From NCBI GenBank assembly GCA_001723855.1, contig MCBC01000135.1:1-5006 (forward strand): 5,006 nucleotides of DNA. The letters are read 5' to 3'. The notes under the pieces are model-generated. The model did not search any database. It worked only from the letters and a program-made list of their open reading frames with translations, and was not told the DNA's origin. The translations under genes were made by a program, and so were the position numbers. The stretch comes from Candidatus Altarchaeales archaeon WOR_SM1_86-2 (GTDB lineage Archaea > Altiarchaeota > Altiarchaeia > IMC4 > MCBC01). Below are positions 1 to 5,006 of this stretch, one piece after another. The stretch's first letter is position 1. Every line of letters starts with the position of its first letter.

Positions 1-86
1 TTGACGCCGATATTGCTTCAAGACCCGGTCCGAGAGTGGTTGATGCGCTTGAGAAGTATTCCGGATGGTTTGAAAATTGGGAGTAA
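1..86 (+). CDS. C-terminal end of a probable ABC transporter substrate-binding protein (BtuF/FecB-like), partial
   Basis: The gene enters from outside the window; its frame begins at base 3 and it ends with TAA at 84-86, leaving 27 residues. They start DADIASRPGPRVVDALEKYS and finish FENWE. The SRPGPRVVDALE segment is typical of the last helix region of Peripla_BP_2 proteins, the periplasmic or lipid-anchored receptors that hand cobalamin, haem or ferric siderophores to an ABC importer. Family members usually close with a longer tail (often HPE followed by a few residues), so the FENWE ending is slightly unusual. GC content here is about 48%, well above the rest of the window, so it is probably host backbone next to acquired DNA. 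The call rests on remembered family resemblance over a short stretch; the ligand cannot be told. Confidence 0.6.
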   Translation, partial: DADIASRPGPRVVDALEKYSGWFENWE

Positions 87-296
87 ATTACCCGGAAATT
101 TTAGGGGTGTGAAAATTATGCAAAAATTCTCTTTTAACCAGGAATTTCCATATCATACACTCTGCAGAGATATGAAATACATCGTGCTTATTCTTTCAGA
201 TTGCCTGCATCCTTCAGATGATTCTTCCCCTGGGAATAATAACCATCGCCAGGTGCTGAAAAAGAAATTAAAGATTAAATTTAGTAAAAAGAAGGG
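87..296. other. Intergenic stretch with no convincing gene
   Basis: Between the substrate-binding protein stop and the hairpin at 297 I see no gene I can support. An ATG at 118 opens 71 codons on the plus strand with a poor upstream GGGGTG at 103-108. That reading runs through the hairpin and ends in lysine-rich, low-complexity sequence, so it looks accidental. An untranslated 3' region or small RNA cannot be excluded. Confidence 0.5.
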
Positions 297-322
297 AGAG
301 GGTGCCAGAAGAGGCACCCTCT
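297..322 (-). terminator. Strong hairpin, likely intrinsic or bidirectional terminator
   Basis: A perfect 10-bp stem, AGAGGGTGCC (297-306) against GGCACCCTCT (313-322), closes a 6-base AGAAGA loop. Read on the minus strand the stem is followed, after a short CCCTTC, by a run of five T, which fits a terminator for the minus-strand operon. On the plus strand it is followed only by ATGGGGGATAG and then a T-rich region starting about 18 bases away, a poorer match for stopping the transporter gene. It lies between the two convergent transcription units and may serve both. The minus-strand direction is an inference from the T run. Confidence 0.55.
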
Positions 323-410
323 ATGGGGGATAGATGGACTTTTAAATTTTTCAAAAAATTCATTAATAATTAGAAACCCTTAAAAATAAAGGATTGAATC
401 ATGAGGGGTT

Positions 411-520
411 ATAGGCGACTTTGGATAACGGAATCGGGCTATGCGAAGTCGGCGATAGCCGATTTGTGCGAAGCGTAGCGAAGCCGTATAGCCCGCGTTA
501 TGTGAAGTGATTGCCCTTAT
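411..520. repeat. Long imperfect palindrome, attC-like site or small non-autonomous mobile element
   Basis: The core arms are ATAACG (425-430) with CGTTAT (496-501) and CGGGCTAT (435-442) with ATAGCCCG (488-495); only GAAT at 431-434 on the left arm is left out. Inside sit a 5-bp hairpin TCGGC-GATA-GCCGA (449-462) and three copies of GCGAAG (443, 468, 478). Outside, AGGCGACTT and AAGTGATTGCCC extend the symmetry imperfectly, and TTAT occurs at both edges (409-412 and 517-520). Integron attC sites share an outer AAC/GTT pair, here AAC at 427-429 and GTT at 497-499 in GTTATGT, a strong inner stem and about 80 bp length. The right arm lacks the usual unpaired spacer, so the match is not canonical. 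A MITE or REP-like repeat is the main alternative. Its place just beyond the operon's 3' end fits either. Confidence 0.5.
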
Positions 521-521
521 T

Positions 522-773
522 TTAGTATCGTTTTTTCAATTCAATTATCTTCTCACTAACCTTATAGATTTTTGCTTTTTGTTGGTCAACTTGATTTATG
601 GATTTTGATGCAAAATCACCATTTTTTATTTTTATTCATTCAATGCAGGAATTGATTTTCCAACATTCATCCTTTTCGCCACCCTCATCTTACTTTTTGA
701 TTTTTCAATTGATTTTCTTTCAAAATCAATTATTATTACAAAAGGAATATTTATCTCACTACCCGCTACTCAT
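522..773 (-). pseudogene. Probable broken third gene of the operon, two compensating frameshifts, unknown function
   Basis: An ATG at 773-771 overlaps the nuclease stop by one base (TAATG), a classic coupled start. It reads M-S-S-G and hits TAG. One base over, a clean reading follows, beginning SEINIPFVIIIDFE, continuing through MRVAKRMNVGKSIPALNE and stopping at 634-632. Immediately after an A-rich tract the original frame opens again as NGDFASKSINQVDQQKAKIY and ends with ELKKRY and TAA at 524-522. A one-base loss near the fourth codon and a one-base gain near 620-634 would give one protein of about 83 residues, basic, with a likely helical C-terminal end. Each piece looks protein-like, unlike the opposite strand. 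I do not recognise the product. Real decay, a sequencing error at the A-rich tract, or chance are all possible; two independent shifts favour decay or error over programmed frameshifting. Confidence 0.45.
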
Positions 774-1459
774 TATGAACTTGCCTTTTCTTCAATGATA
801 TTTGCTGAAAAATCAAACATTAGGTGATACAGTTTAATTTCTTTGTTTTTAATATCTTTATGAATTGAGTAATATTGATATTCAAAATCTTCAATAAAAT
901 TTAGATGTTTCAAACAAGGTACAGGATTTTCGTCAAGGAAATTGTCATTTAACCATTTGTTAATATTTTTAATATTTGCATAGATATCCATTTGCTCAAC
1001 TACAAAACCAATCATGCCATTTATACTGTAATAAGTAGAATATTTTATATCAATAAATCTCTTTATTCCTTCCGTTACATACTTTGCATTTAAGCAAGAT
1101 TTTCTCGTGAGCTTTTTATTGTCCAATCTTTTACACTCTATTGTATAATACGCTTTTGGCTCTGTTAATATGTTTTCTGTGATTATTCTTATATCCACTC
1201 TTCCAATGTCATTATCTTCAGGTACTTCTCTGTCAAAATGATATTTGCCAGTAAATCCCAAAATATCTTTAATTTCTCTGTTATTCAAATAATCCTTTCT
1301 TAAAATGTCTCTTATTTTGTTTTCATTGTTTGGCAGTTTGATATTATCCATTAACATCATTTTGTAGCATGCTGTAATTCCTGTAAGAATCTTCTCAAAT
1401 TCGCTTTCATAAAATTCTGATGAAGGAGTAAAGGAATTGGCGTTAATCCGGTTATCCAT
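773..1459 (-). CDS. PD-(D/E)XK-type nuclease candidate, partner of the methyltransferase
   Basis: This 228-residue protein carries the signature of a restriction-endonuclease-like fold. Asp89 sits in GRVDIRI and is followed 19 residues later by IECKRLD with Glu108 and Lys110, giving the D-(X)n-ExK catalytic triad on adjacent strands. A helix with Glu46 in NENKIRDIL precedes it, as the fold usually requires. After the core come a helical YVTEGIKRFIDIKYS segment (127-141) and a hydrophobic strand GMIGFVV (148-154), plausible closing elements of the fold. No signal peptide or membrane segment is seen, so it is cytoplasmic. The ATG is supported by GGAGGTG with ideal spacing. It overlaps the methyltransferase gene by 8 bp, so the two are translated in step and probably act together, the natural role being cleavage of unmodified DNA. 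Nickase, RNase or effector activity cannot be excluded. I do not recognise a named subfamily. Confidence 0.78.
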   Translation of the reverse strand: MDNRINANSFTPSSEFYESEFEKILTGITACYKMMLMDNIKLPNNENKIRDILRKDYLNNREIKDILGFTGKYHFDREVPEDNDIGRVDIRIITENILTEPKAYYTIECKRLDNKKLTRKSCLNAKYVTEGIKRFIDIKYSTYYSINGMIGFVVEQMDIYANIKNINKWLNDNFLDENPVPCLKHLNFIEDFEYQYYSIHKDIKNKEIKLYHLMFDFSANIIEEKASS

Positions 1460-4400
1460 TCTCCACCTCCCTGCCCGATATCAATATTGCGTCAACAAAT
1501 TCTTCCAAATCAAGATATGCAACTGCTTTATGCCATAGCTTCTTTTCATTTGGTTTAATTATATAAAAACGGTCTCTTTCAAAGCCCCGGATATCCTTTT
1601 GAATAAAAAGGAACTTTGTAATTTCCCGATAGCCAATAGATAATGATCTTGATAGTAATAGTAATTCATCATCACTTGGGCTTTTCCATGTAATCTCTTC
1701 TTTATTTTTTTCATCTATAACATTGAAAAACATTCCTATTATGTAGTCGCTGCGCTGTATTTGAACGGTAAATTTTTTATTTTTAAAGGAATTTTTAAAG
1801 CGATTTAAAAACACATCAGCATAATCTGTTAAGAATGGATCTTCAATTTTTAAAGGCGAAAACAACTTTTTTTCATACCCCTCATGCTTCATTATCAGTG
1901 GAATTGTAACATCCACAGCGTAATCGACAATCGCCATTTCCGGTTCGTTTAAATCGAAACTATCTAATATTTCATCATTCAAATTTTTTATAAGTTTTTT
2001 CTTTTCATCTTCTAGAATTTGAATATTGGGCTTTGATTTTCCTTGTTTTTCTTTAAATATTTTCTCACTGATTGCTTCAATATTTTCCACACATTCTTCA
2101 ACGGTTGCATTATTTATATAGGGGAATGCCCATTTTTCTTCATCTTCTGACTCCTCTCGCTCAATGCCTGCTGATGCCCCTGTCTGTAATAGGTTATATG
2201 AAAATAAATTAGAATTCAACAAACCATTAATAATTTTAAGGGTATTAAGTTTTTTTGAATCTATTAATTTAATCCCAGTCAGTGAACTTTTAAACACACA
2301 ATTTTCATAAGAGATTGCTGATACTGATTCTAATTCTTTATTTGTGCCCCCCTTAATTAACAAAATAGGAGATTCATACAATTTTTTTACAATCTGTTTA
2401 TCCTCCCTGTATATATAACCTACTACTGATGGAAATTCATCCTTTTTCCATATGGAATAATTATCGGGGGGGATAAAAAAACTATCAAATCTTCTTGTTT
2501 CTAAAAAGTTCCACCCCTCGAGTTCTGTAACATCTATTTCGTTACTTCCATCCTTTAATTTTATCCCTTGTTTAACTAAAAAATCATTCTTATCAGTTAT
2601 AATCTCACCTATTGTTTTATAATCTCCCTTTAATCGTCTAATAAAATTAAAATCCAGATAACTGCCGTAAACCAATGTTTTCCATAACCAGTCGTACTTT
2701 ATCAGTTTAGATTGAACAACTTGTTTATAGTCATTTCTTTGAAGCATAAAGACCTTAAATAAGGAAAAAAACCGGTTTGGTTTTAATGCAATGTGTTCGA
2801 TAACATTTTTGTGTGTAGATTCACCACGAGCATAATGAAAAAATAAAACAGCGGCAGGAGCAATAGAGGGATCATTTGACTTGTCAAAAACTTCTCTGCG
2901 AACAGGAGCAAGTTCAAAAACTTTATCTATAAAATAATTATGTAGTAGATACTGTCTAAAATCTTTTGCATTTAGATTATATAAAGTTTTGCTGGTAACT
3001 ATCAAAGCGCAACGGGTCTGTTCCCCAGTAAAATCGCTCGTTCTCAGCAAAAACGCCTGTGCTATTTCCTTATTACTGATTGTTATTTGTGGTTTGCGAT
3101 CACTTTTTTTCAATTCTTTTTTCTTTCTATCTTTAATATATTGCAGAAATAAAGGAGTTTTGTATATGTTTAGCTTGTCGTTTTCCTTTTTAGAACTATA
3201 TTCATAACTTCCCCCACCAACAATTTCTAAATTTACTTTCTTTTTCTCTTTGTTAAGTTTGAATGTTAGTTTATCACTATCCTTTGTAATGGATATGGAT
3301 TCGCCATCATCGCTTTTTTCGATTTTCGGATTCTCCCCCAACCCGATTTTTAGATCATCATTCAAAAATTTTAGGAGTTGCTCGCTATCGCTTTCAGGAA
3401 CATCATCCCAGCTAAACAAATACGAATCTTCCTTGCTTCCACGTTTCCATGGCGGATTACCAAGAATAAAATTGAAATTTATTTTCTTAATAATAGCATT
3501 AAAATCAGCATCCTGATCAAAAAAATCGCTTCTGAAAAAATTTTTATTTAATAGTTCCGGGAATTTGAAGGTTTCTATATCTTTTGGCTCTTGATAATCC
3601 AGCAAAGTAAGATATACTGAGAATAAGGCAACATTTATTGCGTTATCATCTTTATCGATTCCGTAAATATTCTCTTCTGCTATCTTTCTTATTGTCTCTT
3701 TAAAGCCATTTGTTTCTGTGGAAGTTATATTTTTAATTTTCGTATAACGCACTATCATTCTTCTTAATGCTTCAACCAGAAAAATTCCCGAACCGCAGGC
3801 AGGATCAAGCACCTTGCAATTATACTCTTCTGTATTTGCTTCAAAATATTTGTCTATCGTCTCTTTTACTATGTAATCAACAAGAAACAAAGGAGTATAA
3901 TAGGCACCCTGCGTTGCCTGATCTTCACTTCCGATAAAGTATTCATACACATTACTGATAAATTCAACCGGAATGATTGAAAAATCATAAATGTCAAATA
4001 ATGTCGTCTGTCCGCTTGCTATTTCGGTTCCATTCATAAGATGACTTAAAACATTGAATGCTTTTTGGGGAATTTTATTTAAACGAGAATCTTCTAAAAG
4101 GAAAGCTTCTCCATTAAAGCGGACTTTTAGATACTTCAAAAATTTAATGGTTTTCTCTTTATCCTTTAAAAGCGTACAAAATTCATCATTTGACCATTTC
4201 CTATTTGTTCCGTCAAATTTGATTCTGACCTCACGATCTATCAAGTAGCGAACAAAAATGCATTTACCGATAAGTGCGTTGGATAAAGAAGGTTCTATTT
4301 TATGATCATTAATAAGCAAATCTCTTGCAGTTCTGATATTTTCCAGTAGTTTGTAATCAACTCGGTTTTCGTATTTAAGTTTTTTTTCGTAAGTTTGCCA

Positions 4401-4778
4401 GGTCTTACCGGTTACCAATTTAAAATATGAAAAAGCATCTAGTTTGCTCTCCTCTTCCAGTTTTTCAAGCGTCCTTTCTTCTTTCAGATACGAAAGTCCA
4501 TTGAATATGTCTACACTATCTGGTTCGTTAACAATTACAATTGGAGATTCATTGAAGTTCCAGATGTTCTTAAACAACTCTTCTTTATTTTCAGGAGAAT
4601 CGTAAAAAAGCACCAAAGGTTTATTATCAATACAAAAGAAAGCTCGCGGGTTTAGTTTTTTAATCAACTTCGCTGTGCGTGCAGGTAAAAACTCCATCTG
4701 ATCGTTTTCGCTATGTATATGCAAGCCATTGCTATCATTCATACCGAGACTCTTAAATATACCTTTTAAGTTTTCCAT
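1452..4778 (-). CDS. Eco57I-like N6-adenine DNA methyltransferase, large restriction-modification-type protein
   Basis: At 1108 residues this is the size of type IIG or PglX-like enzymes. The methylase core is clear: GAYYTP (291-296) before the SAM site, motif I DPACGSGIF (325-333) binding S-adenosylmethionine, acidic Asp375 in IYGIDKDD (motif II), and catalytic motif IV NPPW (441-444), which marks adenine-N6 transfer. ALIVTSKTLYN (591-601) looks like a motif VI strand. Residues about 450-560 form a charged, lysine- and glutamate-rich insertion between NPPW and the next core strand. The C-terminal half (about 700-1100) probably reads the DNA target. Residues 1-105 resemble the nuclease-position domain of type IIG proteins (strand, strand, then SPIVIVNEPDSVDIFNG) but show no obvious D...ExK triad. 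It heads the operon and overlaps the nuclease gene by 8 bp. The ATG is preceded by a weak GGTG. Methylase activity is nearly certain from motifs; role in defence is inferred. Confidence 0.92.
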   Translation of the reverse strand: MENLKGIFKSLGMNDSNGLHIHSENDQMEFLPARTAKLIKKLNPRAFFCIDNKPLVLFYDSPENKEELFKNIWNFNESPIVIVNEPDSVDIFNGLSYLKEERTLEKLEEESKLDAFSYFKLVTGKTWQTYEKKLKYENRVDYKLLENIRTARDLLINDHKIEPSLSNALIGKCIFVRYLIDREVRIKFDGTNRKWSNDEFCTLLKDKEKTIKFLKYLKVRFNGEAFLLEDSRLNKIPQKAFNVLSHLMNGTEIASGQTTLFDIYDFSIIPVEFISNVYEYFIGSEDQATQGAYYTPLFLVDYIVKETIDKYFEANTEEYNCKVLDPACGSGIFLVEALRRMIVRYTKIKNITSTETNGFKETIRKIAEENIYGIDKDDNAINVALFSVYLTLLDYQEPKDIETFKFPELLNKNFFRSDFFDQDADFNAIIKKINFNFILGNPPWKRGSKEDSYLFSWDDVPESDSEQLLKFLNDDLKIGLGENPKIEKSDDGESISITKDSDKLTFKLNKEKKKVNLEIVGGGSYEYSSKKENDKLNIYKTPLFLQYIKDRKKKELKKSDRKPQITISNKEIAQAFLLRTSDFTGEQTRCALIVTSKTLYNLNAKDFRQYLLHNYFIDKVFELAPVRREVFDKSNDPSIAPAAVLFFHYARGESTHKNVIEHIALKPNRFFSLFKVFMLQRNDYKQVVQSKLIKYDWLWKTLVYGSYLDFNFIRRLKGDYKTIGEIITDKNDFLVKQGIKLKDGSNEIDVTELEGWNFLETRRFDSFFIPPDNYSIWKKDEFPSVVGYIYREDKQIVKKLYESPILLIKGGTNKELESVSAISYENCVFKSSLTGIKLIDSKKLNTLKIINGLLNSNLFSYNLLQTGASAGIEREESEDEEKWAFPYINNATVEECVENIEAISEKIFKEKQGKSKPNIQILEDEKKKLIKNLNDEILDSFDLNEPEMAIVDYAVDVTIPLIMKHEGYEKKLFSPLKIEDPFLTDYADVFLNRFKNSFKNKKFTVQIQRSDYIIGMFFNVIDEKNKEEITWKSPSDDELLLLSRSLSIGYREITKFLFIQKDIRGFERDRFYIIKPNEKKLWHKAVAYLDLEEFVDAILISGREVENG
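1460..1471 (-). promoter_or_regulatory. Strong ribosome binding site of the nuclease gene, inside the methyltransferase 3' end
   Basis: The minus strand reads GGGAGGTGGAGA directly before the ATG at 1459-1457. GGAGGTG is almost fully complementary to the 16S rRNA tail and is well spaced. It is encoded within the last codons of the methyltransferase (Arg-Glu-Val-Glu), so a single stretch serves as coding sequence and as initiation signal. It fixes the nuclease start and shows that this gene can recruit ribosomes better than the first gene of the operon. Confidence 0.8.
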
Positions 4779-4783
4779 ATTTA

Positions 4784-4787
4784 CACC
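4784..4787 (-). promoter_or_regulatory. Weak ribosome binding site of the methyltransferase gene
   Basis: GGTG on the minus strand lies five bases before the ATG at 4778-4776. It matches only four bases of the anti-Shine-Dalgarno sequence, in contrast to the strong site of the nuclease gene downstream. No better start with a better site is seen nearby; Met13 and Met28 lack one as far as I can tell. Confidence 0.45.
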
Positions 4788-4830
4788 AAATTAAACTATA
4801 TTTCCACATCTTTCAAAAGCATGCGGATTT

Positions 4831-4861
4831 ATTATAAATTAAAAATCAACATTCCATGCAA
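4831..4861 (-). promoter_or_regulatory. Candidate sigma-70-type promoter of the methyltransferase-nuclease operon
   Basis: On the minus strand a perfect TATAAT -10 box lies at 4836-4831 and a TTGCAT -35 box at 4861-4856, with a spacing of 19 bases, slightly longer than ideal. Transcription would start near 4824, giving a leader of about 45 bases. The region is very AT-rich, so chance TATAAT matches are common. In an archaeal host the same box could serve as a TATA element. Confidence 0.4.
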
Positions 4862-4872
4862 CTACGGACTAT

Positions 4873-4888
4873 ACGACAAAAATGTCGT
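4873..4888. promoter_or_regulatory. Perfect 6-bp dyad upstream of the promoter, possible operator
   Basis: ACGACA (4873-4878) and TGTCGT (4883-4888) are perfect inverted halves around AAAA. The site lies about 12 bases upstream of the candidate -35 box of the operon, a common location for a regulator. A loosely similar CGTGACAATG at 4913-4922 could be a degenerate second half-site. On the plus strand the stem runs into five T, so a weak terminator for antisense transcription is the alternative. No regulator gene is in the window. Confidence 0.35.
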
Positions 4889-5006
4889 TTTTATACCAAT
4901 TTGGGTCATATCGTGACAATGCCGTATATCCGAATTTTGGATGAAATTTTTTGTTGTAAAAATTTTATCATAATGATAATTAATAATAAAAATTCAAAGT
5001 TAATTA

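Noticed and set aside
1..333. Open 110-codon reading on the plus strand starting with TTG at base 1
   Set aside because: The first 86 bases make sense in another frame (the RPGPRVVDALE transporter end). The rest runs through the strong hairpin and ends in lysine-rich, low-complexity sequence. It is open at the window edge by chance.
411..520. CRISPR repeat or tRNA-like structure in the GC-rich palindrome
   Set aside because: The GCGAAG repeats are too short and irregularly spaced for CRISPR, and no cloverleaf or T-loop GTTCRAATC sequence is present.
522..773. Programmed frameshifting as explanation for the broken third gene
   Set aside because: Two shifts in opposite directions would be needed, the first at GGG-TAG without a recognisable slippery site or stimulatory structure; decay or sequence error is simpler.
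598..798. 66-codon plus-strand reading
   Set aside because: It is rich in Phe, Leu and Ser as expected for the antisense of lysine/glutamate-rich coding, and it overlaps the nuclease end and the better minus-strand reading of the third gene.
2989..4248. Three plus-strand readings of 64-88 codons (2989-3207, 3250-3516, 4054-4248)
   Set aside because: All lie antisense inside the methyltransferase gene and have the Ser/Leu/Phe-rich look of shadows.
1452..4778. BREX PglX as the identity of the large methyltransferase
   Set aside because: Size and NPPW methylase type would be compatible, but no BREX partner (PglZ, BrxC, BrxL) is visible, and the immediate partner is a small PD-(D/E)XK protein. 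The window is too short to exclude it fully.
4873..4892. Intrinsic terminator made of the ACGACA dyad and the following T run
   Set aside because: The stem is only 6 bp and the T run faces the plus strand, where no gene precedes it; I preferred an operator reading and kept confidence low.

Overview
This is an AT-rich prokaryotic window (roughly one third G+C over most of its length). A near-perfect Shine-Dalgarno sequence (GGAGGTG) in front of the second gene shows ordinary SD-led translation. The phylum cannot be fixed from the sequence; the promoter would suit a bacterium, though its TATAAT-like box could also be read as an archaeal TATA element.

Layout, left to right. Bases 1-86 (+) are the last 27 codons of a gene whose end looks like a BtuF/FecB-type ABC transporter substrate-binding protein. 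It is visibly richer in GC (about 48%) than the rest. Bases 87-521 hold no convincing gene. They contain a strong 10-bp GC-rich hairpin (297-322), probably a terminator, and a long imperfect palindrome (about 411-520) that resembles an integron attC site or a small non-autonomous mobile element. Bases 522-773 (-) hold a probable broken small gene, readable only across two compensating frameshifts. Bases 773-1459 (-) encode a 228-aa PD-(D/E)XK-type nuclease candidate. Bases 1452-4778 (-) encode a 1108-aa Eco57I-like N6-adenine DNA methyltransferase. Bases 4779-5006 are the upstream region of this operon, with a candidate promoter and a dyad that could be an operator.

How it works together. The three minus-strand genes are packed as one operon: 8-bp overlap between methyltransferase and nuclease, then a TAATG junction between nuclease and the broken third gene. 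The simplest reading is a restriction-modification-like, probably anti-phage, module in which the large protein recognises and methylates DNA and the small protein cuts. The large protein has an N-terminal region that resembles the nuclease-position domain of type IIG enzymes but shows no clear catalytic residues, which would explain the separate nuclease. The palindrome lies just past the 3' end of the operon and marks, with the composition change, a plausible boundary of acquired DNA. I do not recognise this gene pair as a named defence system.
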